From Candidatus Aminicenantota bacterium (GTDB lineage Bacteria > Acidobacteriota > Aminicenantia > UBA2199): 6,273 bases of DNA. Below the pieces are notes generated by a model, which did no database searches, had not been told where the DNA came from, and saw only the letters and a list, made by a program, of their open reading frames with translations. The translations under genes and the position numbers were made by a program. Positions 1 to 6,273 of this stretch are shown here, piece by piece (position 1 is the stretch's first letter; each line of letters begins with the position of its first letter). The DNA lies in NCBI GenBank assembly GCA_023137075.1, contig JAGLQA010000381.1:1-6273 (forward strand), read 5' to 3'.

Positions 1-53
1 AAAAACTCAAATAGTTCAATCCCGGTAATCCCCTTATGGTTGTGATTTAATAC

Positions 54-82
54 TTGAAAATAAGTGGATTTATTTGTATACT
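54..82 (+). promoter_or_regulatory. Predicted sigma-70-type promoter of the hsdMSR operon
   Basis: A TTGAAA hexamer at 54-59 and a TATACT hexamer at 77-82 are separated by exactly 17 bases (60-76). Each differs from the bacterial housekeeping consensus (TTGACA, TATAAT) by one base. Transcription would be expected to start about 6-8 bases after the -10 element, at 88-90, which is the ATG of hsdM. The GTG at 64 lies between the two hexamers and would not be on this transcript. No other -35/-10 pair of similar quality is visible in 1-63. The match is seen directly; its activity is inferred. Confidence 0.6.
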
Positions 83-87
83 GGCGG

Positions 88-1635
88 ATGGAGAAAAAAA
101 ATCATACTAAATTTCAGAGCCTGGAAAAAACCCTGTGGCAGTCGGCGGATAAACTGCGTAAAAATATGGATGCGGCTGAATATAAACACGTGGTCATGGG
201 ATTGATCTTCCTGAAATATATTTCCGATGCTTTTGAAGAACTTTTTACCAAACTGATTGACGGTACTGGGGAATACCAGGGCGCAGACCCGGAAGACCAG
301 GACGAATACCGGGCGGAAAACGTGTTTTTCGTGCCGAAAAAAGCCCGCTGGTCCCACTTGCAGAAGACAGCCAAATTGCCGGAGATCGGCAAAAATGTCG
401 ATGATGCTATGGTGGCTATCGAACAGGATAACCCAACCCTGAAGGGCGTTTTACCGAAAGTCTTTGCCCGGCCCAATTTAGATAAACAGAGCTTAGGAGG
501 CTTGATCGATTTGATCAGCACCATTGCTTTAGGCGACGCCAAATCAAGGAGCCGGGACCTGTTGGGCCAGGTGTACGAGTATTTTTTGGGCCAGTTTGCC
601 CTGGCCGAGGGCAGGAAGGGCGGCCAATTCTATACGCCGGAGAGCATCGTCAAACTGTTAGTGGAAATACTGCAGCCTTTTAACGGCCGGGTGTTCGATC
701 CCTGCTGCGGTTCCGGGGGCATGTTCGTGCAGAGTGAAAAATTCGTGGAGAACCACCAGGGCAGGTTGGACGATATTTCCATCTACGGCCAGGAGAGCAA
801 CCAGACCACCTGGCGGTTGTGCAAGATGAACCTGGCTATCCGGGGGATCGACGCGGGCAATATCCGCTGGAACAACGAAGGCTCTTTCTTAAAAGATGTC
901 CATCCCGACCTGAAAGCGGACTTTATCCTGGCCAACCCGCCTTTTAACGACAGCGATTGGTCGGGCGAATTACTGCGGGACGATGCCCGCTGGAAGTACG
1001 GCAAACCGCCGGTAGGTAATGCCAACTTCGCCTGGGTGCAGCACTTTATCTATCATTTAGCTCCTACCGGGATAGCCGGTTTTGTTTTGTCCAATGGTTC
1101 CCTCTCTTCCAATACCGGGGGCGAAGGCGGAATTCGCAAGAGGTTGGTGGAAGAAGATTTGGTGGATTGTATTGTCATGCTGCCGACCCAGTTGTTTTAC
1201 AATACTGGGATTCCGGCCTGTTTATGGTTTGTCAGCCGCTACCGCAACGGCAATAAAGACCGTTCCCGCAAAGGCGAGATTCTTTTTATCGACGCCTCGG
1301 AATTAGGCTACATGAAAGACCGCCGCACCCGGATGTTCGCCTTTGAAAATATCGAGAAGGTCGCCGAAACCTACCACCAGTGGAAAAAGAAGGAGGGCGA
1401 TTACGAAGATGTGCGGGGATTCTGCAAATCGGCGCTGCGCCGGGAGGTAGAGAAGCATAATTTTGTATTGACCCCCGGTCGATACGTGGGCATCCCCGAA
1501 GAAGAAGACGATGGGATTCCCTTTGAAGAGAAGATGGTCGCCCTGACCTCTGAGTTAAATGAGCAGATGGCCGAGGCCCAACGCCTCGATGCGGAGATCA
1601 AGAAGCAGCTTTCCAAGATAGGGTTCGAGTTATGA
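88..1635 (+). CDS. hsdM: Type I restriction-modification system, HsdM N6-adenine DNA methyltransferase subunit
   Basis: This is the modification subunit. It transfers a methyl group from S-adenosylmethionine to adenine N6 in the site read by HsdS, and it is also required for restriction. Counting from ATG 88 (515 aa, normal for HsdM), the N-terminal helical domain contains the family block [10 protein letters not shown] (27-36) followed by [12 protein letters not shown]. The catalytic domain shows QFYTP (180-184), the SAM-binding motif I DPCCGSGG (204-211) and the catalytic motif IV NPPF (283-286), which marks an adenine amino-methyltransferase. The C-terminus is helical and charged, as expected for the part that contacts HsdS. 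I prefer ATG 88 to the in-frame GTG at 64 because the extra eight residues do not resemble the family N-terminus, neither start has a ribosome-binding site, and the predicted promoter surrounds the GTG. The stop overlaps the hsdS start by 4 bp. A run of eight A lies at codons 3-5. The reading frame is intact and the function call is secure; only the start is uncertain. Confidence 0.97.
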   Translation: MEKKNHTKFQSLEKTLWQSADKLRKNMDAAEYKHVVMGLIFLKYISDAFEELFTKLIDGTGEYQGADPEDQDEYRAENVFFVPKKARWSHLQKTAKLPEIGKNVDDAMVAIEQDNPTLKGVLPKVFARPNLDKQSLGGLIDLISTIALGDAKSRSRDLLGQVYEYFLGQFALAEGRKGGQFYTPESIVKLLVEILQPFNGRVFDPCCGSGGMFVQSEKFVENHQGRLDDISIYGQESNQTTWRLCKMNLAIRGIDAGNIRWNNEGSFLKDVHPDLKADFILANPPFNDSDWSGELLRDDARWKYGKPPVGNANFAWVQHFIYHLAPTGIAGFVLSNGSLSSNTGGEGGIRKRLVEEDLVDCIVMLPTQLFYNTGIPACLWFVSRYRNGNKDRSRKGEILFIDASELGYMKDRRTRMFAFENIEKVAETYHQWKKKEGDYEDVRGFCKSALRREVEKHNFVLTPGRYVGIPEEEDDGIPFEEKMVALTSELNEQMAEAQRLDAEIKKQLSKIGFEL

Positions 1636-2879
1636 GCGAGTGGCAAGAATATAAATTTTCAGATTTTGTCGAAATTTTAAAAAACACATATAAACCTAAT
1701 TCCGGGTTTGATTTACCATATATTGGACTGGAACATATCAATGAGCAGTCATTATCTTTAAATTCCGTTGGGAAATCAAGTGAAGTGATAAGCAATAAAT
1801 TTTATTTTGAGAAAGGAGATATATTGTTTGGAAAATTGAGGCCATATTTTAGAAAAGTTCTCAAAATAAATTTTAAAGGTGTATGCTCCACTGATATATG
1901 GGTATTGCGTTCTAAAGGGAAATGTGACCAAGTTTTTTTGTTTTATTTTTGTGCAAATCCAATTTTTATTTCGAGAACGAGTAATGCTTGTGTTGGAACA
2001 AAAATGCCAAGAGCAGATTGGAATTATATTAAAGAAACGATATGGAAAATACCCACTCAATATGAACAACGTCGTATAGCTGCTGTTTTATCTATTTTAG
2101 ACGACAAGATCGATCTGTTGCGGTGCCAGAACGAGACCTTAGAAAAAATGGCTCAGGCTCTTTTTAAACGCTGGTTCGTGGATTTCAACTTCCCTGATGA
2201 AGCGGGCAAGCCCTACAAGAGCAGCGGGGGAAAGATGCAATCCTCAGAATTGGGTGAGATTCCCCAGGGATGGAGGATAACGAAGTTGAGAGAAGCCATT
2301 TCTGCTATTAAAGGTTTAAGCTATAAAGGTGACGGATTAGCTGATTCAGGAACACCAATGCATAATTTAAAATCAATATATGAAGGTGGGGGTTATCAGC
2401 ACACTGGCATTAAACATTACACCGGTGAATTTAAAGAAAGACACATTTGCTCGGCAGGCGACATTATTGTAACAAATACCGAACAGGGTGAAAGGTACAA
2501 ATTAATAGGTTTTCCAGCTAGAATTCCATCTTATTTTAAAAATGTTTCGATATTCACTCATCATTTATTTAAGATAAATGTATTGAAAAACGCTTACTTA
2601 TCAAACGAATATATCTATTATTTACTTATGTCAAACTTAATTAGAAATCAAATCGTTGGATATACTAATGGAACGACGGTAAACATGCTTTCACCAGATG
2701 GATTAAAAATGCCAATCTTTCCATTACCTGAAAAAACCATTATTACTAAATTCAGTAATATAATTAATCCAATTTGGTATAAAATGGAAAATAACATTAA
2801 TGAAAGAATATTTCTGACGAAGATAAGGGATGGGGTGTTGCCGAAGCTGATGAGCGGCAAAATCAGGGTGACGGAATAA
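1632..2879 (+). CDS. hsdS: Type I restriction-modification system, HsdS specificity subunit
   Basis: HsdS reads the bipartite DNA target and holds two HsdM and two HsdR subunits. The 415-residue protein has the usual two-halves layout. TRD1 (about 1-140) carries [18 protein letters not shown] and [10 protein letters not shown] central conserved helix and linker (about 145-213) runs from [19 protein letters not shown] through [20 protein letters not shown] to [12 protein letters not shown]2 (about 214-363) carries [27 protein letters not shown] and [11 protein letters not shown] distal conserved helix ends in LPKLMSGKI. The recognition sequence cannot be read from the protein by eye. The ATG sits inside the hsdM stop (ATGA, 1632-1635), without a strong ribosome-binding site, so coupled translation is likely. 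Base composition is mosaic: the TRDs are roughly 22-37% GC in the lines I counted, while the central part (about 2098-2275) and the last 20 codons are near 50%. That suggests imported recognition domains. No truncation is visible. Confidence 0.96.
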   Translation: MSEWQEYKFSDFVEILKNTYKPNSGFDLPYIGLEHINEQSLSLNSVGKSSEVISNKFYFEKGDILFGKLRPYFRKVLKINFKGVCSTDIWVLRSKGKCDQVFLFYFCANPIFISRTSNACVGTKMPRADWNYIKETIWKIPTQYEQRRIAAVLSILDDKIDLLRCQNETLEKMAQALFKRWFVDFNFPDEAGKPYKSSGGKMQSSELGEIPQGWRITKLREAISAIKGLSYKGDGLADSGTPMHNLKSIYEGGGYQHTGIKHYTGEFKERHICSAGDIIVTNTEQGERYKLIGFPARIPSYFKNVSIFTHHLFKINVLKNAYLSNEYIYYLLMSNLIRNQIVGYTNGTTVNMLSPDGLKMPIFPLPEKTIITKFSNIINPIWYKMENNINERIFLTKIRDGVLPKLMSGKIRVTE

Positions 2880-2886
2880 AAAAAAC

Positions 2887-2891
2887 AAGGA
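2887..2891 (+). promoter_or_regulatory. Ribosome-binding site of hsdR
   Basis: AAGGA lies six bases before the ATG at 2898, inside the 18-base gap after the hsdS stop, and fixes that ATG as the start. It is the only well-placed Shine-Dalgarno sequence among the three operon genes. A run of eight A (2878-2885) precedes it. No promoter or terminator is evident in the gap, so hsdR is presumably expressed from the operon transcript. Confidence 0.75.
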
Positions 2892-2897
2892 AAGAAA

Positions 2898-5800
2898 ATG
2901 AAACACGAAATATTCAATGAGGCGGAAGTGGAAAGGGAGGCGATCAAACTCCTGGAAAACCTGGGCTATGAATACGTGTATGGCCCGGAGATGGGGCCGG
3001 AGGGAGAACATCCCGAACGGGAACGCTTCTCCGAGGTGCTGCTGGACAAACGTTTGTGGGCAGCAGTAAACCGCCTGAACCCGGGCATCCCGGACGAGGC
3101 AAAAGAACAGGCCCTGCGCGAGATTCACAGTATCGCTTCACCGGACCTGGTTCATAATAACGAAACATTTCACCGCTTCCTGACTAACGGTATCGACGTG
3201 GAGTTCCAGAAAGAGGGCCTGACCCGGGGCGATAAAGTCTGGTTGGTGGATTTTAACGACCCGGCAAACAACGAATTCCTGGTAGTTAACCAGTTTACGG
3301 TGGTGGAAAATAACGTGAATAAACGGCCCGATTTGCTCCTCTTCGTGAACGGACTTCCCCTTATTGTGATGGAATTAAAAAACCCGGCGGACGAGAGCGC
3401 CTATATCGAAAAAGCCTATGACCAATTGCAAACCTATAAGGCGATGATTCCATCTCTGTTTACTTTCAACGCATTGCTGGTTATCTCCGACGGCATGGAG
3501 GCTAAGGCCGGTTCCCTTTCCGCCGGTTATCAACGCTTCCACGCCTGGAAAACGGCGGATGGCAAAACCGAAGCCTCCCACTTAGTGAGCCAATTGGAAA
3601 CCCTGATTACCGGCCTGCTGAACAAAACCACTTTGCTGGACCTGGCTCGCCATTTTACCGTGTTCGAGAAGACCAAAAAAGAGGACCCGGCCACGGGTAT
3701 TACCACCGTGCAGACCGAAAAAAAGATTGCCGCTTATCACCAGTTTTATTCGGTGAACAAAGCGGTGGAGTCAACCTTAAAAGCGGCCCGTTCGGGCACT
3801 CGCAAAGGCGGCGTGGTCTGGCATACCCAGGGCAGCGGCAAATCCCTGACCATGGTTTTTTACGCGGGGAAATTGGTCTTGCAACTGAACAACCCTACCA
3901 TCGTAGTGATAACGGATCGCAACGACTTAGACGACCAGTTGTTCGACACTTTTGCCGACTCGTCCCAATTACTGAGACAGGCCCCGGTCCAGGCCGGGAG
4001 CCGGGAACATTTAAAAGACCTGCTCAAGGTGGCTTCCGGCGGCATCGTGTTTACCACGGTACAGAAATTCTCACCGGAAGATGGCGAAGAAATCTACCCC
4101 CTGCTTTCCCCAAGAGAAAACATCGTGGTTATCGCAGACGAAGCCCACCGCAGCCAATACGGTTTTAAGGCGAAGACCATCATCGATAAAGAATCGGGAG
4201 AGGTTCGCACTGCCTACGGTTTCGCCAAGTACATGCGCGACGCCTTGCCAAACGCCACCTTTATCGGCTTTACGGGCACACCGGTGGAGCACACGGACAA
4301 AAATACCCCGGCCGTATTCGGCGACTATATCGATGTGTACGACATCGCCCGGGCAGTGGATGACGGGGCCACGGTCAGGATCTATTACGAAAGCCGTTTA
4401 GCAAAGGTCAACTTAGAAGAAGAAGGAAAAAAACTGGTCGAAGAATTGGACCGCAACTTAGAACAGGAAGACCTGACCGTCACCGAGAAAGCTAAGGCCA
4501 AATGGACAAAATTGGAAGCCATCGTGGGCAGCAAAACCCGGCTGGCGAACGTGGCAAAAGATATTATCAACCATTTCGACGCCCGGCAGGAGGCGTTTAA
4601 GGGAAAGGCCATGATCGTTACCATGAGCCGCAGGGTAGCTGCCGCCCTGTACGAAAATATGGTGAAATTGCGCCCGGAATTTCACAGCCGCAACCTGGGG
4701 GAAGGGCAGTTGAAAGTTGTGATGACCGCCTCCTCGGACGACGGCCCGAAGCTGGCCCGGCACCATACCACCAAGGCGCAGCGCAGGATCCTGGCCGACC
4801 GCTTAAAAGATCCGGATAACCCCTTGAAAATGGTCATCGTGGTGGACATGTGGCTCACCGGTTTCGACGTGCCCTGCCTGCATACCATGTACATCGATAA
4901 ACCCATGAAAGGCCATAACCTGATGCAGACCATCGCCCGGGTCAACCGCGTCTACTTAGATAAACCGGGTGGCCTGATCGTCGATTACCTCGGTATCGCC
5001 TCGGATCTGAAACGGGCCCTGGCTTTCTATGCCGAAAGCGGGGGGCAGGGCGATCCCACCGAAACCCAGGACCAGGCGGTCAGCCTGATGCTGGAAAAAT
5101 TAGAAATCATCGAGCAGCTTTTTACCGGTTTCGATTACCCACGATTTTTCAAAGTTGACACCTCGCGAAAATTAGCGGTCATCCTCGAAGCTGAGGAACA
5201 TATATTAAATCTTGAGGATGGCAAAGAGCGATTTTCAAAGGAAGTGGCCCACCTGTCAAAAGCCTTTGCCCTGTCCATCCCCCACGAAAAAGCGGAAGCC
5301 ATACGGGAAAAAGTGGCCTTTTTCCAGGCGGTGCGGTCGCGGTTAGTAAAATTTGAGACCTCTGCCGGGAGAAAAAGCGCCGCCGATATCGAAACCGCCA
5401 TCCGCCAAGTAATCGATAAGGCTGTGGTATCGGATAAGGTCATCGATGTATTCGACGCCGCCGGTATTAAGAAGCCCGATATTTCCATATTGTCGGATGA
5501 ATTTATGGAAGAGATAAAGGGGATGAAACACCGCAGCCTGGCATTAGAATTATTAAAGAAGTTACTGAACGATGAAATCAGGAGCCGCGCAAAAAAAAAC
5601 CTGGTGCAAAGCAAAACCCTGTTGGAAATGCTGGAAAACGCCCTCAGGAGATACCGGAATAAAATAATCTCCGGTGCGGAAATTCTCGATGAATTGATCG
5701 GTGTTGCCAGGAATATAACGGAATTGGATAAACGGGGAGAAATCTCCGGGTTATCCGATGATGAAATGGCCTTTTACGATGCCCTGGCCGCCAACCGCAG

Positions 5801-6035
5801 CGCCGTGGAAGTGTTAGGCAACGAGAAGCTCAGGGAATTAGCCATCGTGTTAGTGGACCGGGTGCGCAAGAATGTCACTATAGACTGGACGGTCAAGGAG
5901 AGTGTGAAATCCAGGATGCGGGTGATTGTGAAGCGCCTGCTGCGAGAATACGGTTACCCGCCGGACAAGCAAAAAATCGCCACGGAGACGGTTCTGAAGC
6001 AGGCCGAATTATACGCCGAAGAATGGACAAAATAA
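2898..6035 (+). CDS. hsdR: Type I restriction-modification system, HsdR endonuclease and ATP-dependent translocase subunit
   Basis: HsdR docks on the HsdM-HsdS methyltransferase bound to unmodified sites, pulls DNA using ATP and cuts it at a distance. The 1045-residue length is typical. The N-terminal PD-(D/E)xK nuclease shows RPD with D145, then E159-x-K161 in VMELK, followed by a QxxxY element (Q176 to Y180). The superfamily 2 motor follows: YHQFY (280-284), possibly the adenine-contacting Q motif; Walker A QGSGKS (311-316, K315); motif Ia near ITDRNDLDDQL (338-348); Walker B DEAH (414-417); TGTP (459-462); motif V around WLTGFDVP (652-659); and motif VI QTIARVNR (677-684). The remaining roughly 300 residues are helix-rich and charged, as expected for the part that contacts HsdM. 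All key nuclease and ATPase residues are present, so the subunit should be active. A run of nine A lies at codons 898-901. The gene follows hsdS by 18 bp and has its own ribosome-binding site. Confidence 0.98.
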   Translation: MKHEIFNEAEVEREAIKLLENLGYEYVYGPEMGPEGEHPERERFSEVLLDKRLWAAVNRLNPGIPDEAKEQALREIHSIASPDLVHNNETFHRFLTNGIDVEFQKEGLTRGDKVWLVDFNDPANNEFLVVNQFTVVENNVNKRPDLLLFVNGLPLIVMELKNPADESAYIEKAYDQLQTYKAMIPSLFTFNALLVISDGMEAKAGSLSAGYQRFHAWKTADGKTEASHLVSQLETLITGLLNKTTLLDLARHFTVFEKTKKEDPATGITTVQTEKKIAAYHQFYSVNKAVESTLKAARSGTRKGGVVWHTQGSGKSLTMVFYAGKLVLQLNNPTIVVITDRNDLDDQLFDTFADSSQLLRQAPVQAGSREHLKDLLKVASGGIVFTTVQKFSPEDGEEIYPLLSPRENIVVIADEAHRSQYGFKAKTIIDKESGEVRTAYGFAKYMRDALPNATFIGFTGTPVEHTDKNTPAVFGDYIDVYDIARAVDDGATVRIYYESRLAKVNLEEEGKKLVEELDRNLEQEDLTVTEKAKAKWTKLEAIVGSKTRLANVAKDIINHFDARQEAFKGKAMIVTMSRRVAAALYENMVKLRPEFHSRNLGEGQLKVVMTASSDDGPKLARHHTTKAQRRILADRLKDPDNPLKMVIVVDMWLTGFDVPCLHTMYIDKPMKGHNLMQTIARVNRVYLDKPGGLIVDYLGIASDLKRALAFYAESGGQGDPTETQDQAVSLMLEKLEIIEQLFTGFDYPRFFKVDTSRKLAVILEAEEHILNLEDGKERFSKEVAHLSKAFALSIPHEKAEAIREKVAFFQAVRSRLVKFETSAGRKSAADIETAIRQVIDKAVVSDKVIDVFDAAGIKKPDISILSDEFMEEIKGMKHRSLALELLKKLLNDEIRSRAKKNLVQSKTLLEMLENALRRYRNKIISGAEILDELIGVARNITELDKRGEISGLSDDEMAFYDALAANRSAVEVLGNEKLRELAIVLVDRVRKNVTIDWTVKESVKSRMRVIVKRLLREYGYPPDKQKIATETVLKQAELYAEEWTK

Positions 6036-6130
6036 ACTAAGGGAGCCTGACCGTCGAAGGTAAGCTTATTAAAGAATATATTGGGACAGGTGAATTATAT
6101 TCTAAATGAATTTTTGAGAACGGCTTCATC

Positions 6131-6262
6131 TTGAATTCCAAACTTTATATTTCCCCTTCAAAATTTCATAAACTTGCCACCCTATTTTTCGATTTTCCCG
6201 TCATTTTCCCCACTAAATTTCTTTTCTTAACAATTCTTAACACACCCCTCCCTTTAATTAAC
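6131..6262 (+). terminator. C-rich, G-poor tract, possible Rho-dependent termination region after hsdR
   Basis: Between 6131 and 6250 I count 36 C and only 4 G, and 6201-6262 has no G at all. A 'C over G bubble' of this length downstream of a stop codon is the known signature of Rho-utilisation sites. No convincing GC-rich hairpin followed by a T-run is visible after hsdR, so a Rho mechanism is a reasonable candidate for ending the operon transcript. The tract also contains ATTTTCCC twice (6192-6199 and 6203-6210, 11 bases apart). The composition is observed; the function is inferred. It could instead be simple leader DNA of a downstream gene. Confidence 0.3.
6227..6242 (+). promoter_or_regulatory. 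TTAACA direct repeat resembling a PhoB/PhoP box, upstream of a gene outside the window
   Basis: TTAACA occurs at 6227-6232 and 6237-6242, within 9-base repeats TTCTTAACA at 6224-6232 and 6234-6242. The copies are one helical turn (10 bases) apart with a 4-base gap. This fits the direct-repeat pattern of PhoP boxes in Bacillus (TTAACA-like hexamers separated by about 4-6 bases). A TTTAAT at 6253-6258 could be a -10 element 10 bases after the second copy, and a third imperfect copy, TTAACG, lies at 6258-6263. Which regulator binds here, if any, is inference. It would control the gene to the right, not the hsd operon. Confidence 0.3.
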
Positions 6263-6266
6263 GGAG
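6263..6266 (+). promoter_or_regulatory. Candidate ribosome-binding site for a gene starting beyond the right edge
   Basis: GGAG stands out because it contains the first G after 62 G-free bases, and it lies 7 bases from the window end. That is the usual distance to a start codon if one begins just outside. No start codon lies after it within the window, so the gene itself cannot be confirmed. If the -10-like TTTAAT at 6253-6258 is used, the leader would be extremely short, which weakens one of the two assignments. Confidence 0.3.
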
Positions 6267-6273
6267 TATTTAG

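Noticed and set aside
1..53. Short stretch with TTCAATCCC and AATCCCC, slightly like part of a CRISPR repeat
   Set aside because: There is a single copy, no regularly spaced repeats and no spacers. Nothing supports an array or a gene here.
64..87. GTG at 64 as the hsdM start, adding eight residues (MDLFVYWR)
   Set aside because: There is no ribosome-binding site before it, it lies between the -35 and -10 hexamers of the best promoter, and the extra residues do not resemble HsdM N-termini. ATG 88 gives a typical N-terminus.
114..542. 142-codon open frame on the minus strand opposite hsdM
   Set aside because: It is a shadow of the conserved hsdM N-terminal domain, with no recognisable motif in its translation.
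1632..2879. Invertible or second hsdS copy for specificity switching
   Set aside because: Only one complete hsdS is present. No recombinase, inverted repeat or partial hsdS copy is visible in the window.
5135..5614. 159-codon open frame on the minus strand, the longest antisense frame
   Set aside because: It lies wholly opposite hsdR, whose frame carries the family sequence. The translation is Ser/Phe/Arg-rich, as antisense of charged helical coding DNA tends to be, and it has no recognisable domain.
6073..6103. Inverted repeat AGAATATA / TATATTCT as an intrinsic terminator of hsdR
   Set aside because: It has an eight-pair stem with a single G-C pair and a 15-base loop, and no T-run directly after it. 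It is too weak to call.
6106..6169. 12-base inverted repeat with one mismatch (ATGAATTTTTGA and TCAAAATTTCAT), loop of 40 bases
   Set aside because: It is AT-rich and far apart, so it is expected by chance in DNA of this composition.
6166..6243. Minus-strand frame of 25 codons starting GTG, with AAAGGGAGGGG just upstream, encoding a basic peptide
   Set aside because: The purine-rich match is the complement of the pyrimidine tract and ends almost against the GTG. The frame is very short, and chance explains it.

Overview
This window is a complete, compact type I restriction-modification operon in the order hsdM-hsdS-hsdR, all on the + strand and all apparently intact. It encodes the adenine methyltransferase subunit (88-1635), the DNA-specificity subunit (1632-2879) and the ATP-driven translocase/nuclease subunit (2898-6035). 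M and S would form an M2S1 methyltransferase that protects host DNA. Adding two R subunits would give the R2M2S1 nuclease, which cuts DNA lacking the modification after translocation. I see no extra gene inserted among the three, so the core content is an ordinary, well-described system rather than a new one.

The organism is a bacterium, but the sequence does not allow a firm phylum. hsdM and hsdR are moderate to GC-rich (about 50-70% in the lines I counted), while the 3' flank is AT-rich (roughly 27-35%). There is no tRNA, transposase, integrase or CRISPR array to reveal how the locus was acquired.

Layout. Positions 1-53 hold nothing I can assign. A near-consensus sigma-70-type promoter (54-82) lies so close to the hsdM ATG at 88 that the transcript should begin at or next to the start codon, which suggests a leaderless hsdM message. 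hsdM and hsdS overlap by 4 bp (ATGA), a translational-coupling arrangement. An 18-bp gap then precedes hsdR, which is the only one of the three genes with a good Shine-Dalgarno sequence at normal spacing. Positions 6036-6273 hold no convincing gene. They contain a C-rich, nearly G-free stretch that could act as a Rho-dependent termination region, a pair of TTAACA direct repeats with PhoB/PhoP-box spacing, and a GGAG close to the window edge that may serve a gene starting just outside.

The most informative internal signal is the mosaic base composition of hsdS. Two very AT-rich target-recognition domains are separated by a GC-rich conserved spacer and followed by a GC-rich 3' tip, as expected if the specificity domains were swapped in by recombination. 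Smaller points are poly-A runs at codons 3-5 of hsdM and near codon 900 of hsdR, where one-base slippage would switch off or truncate the product.
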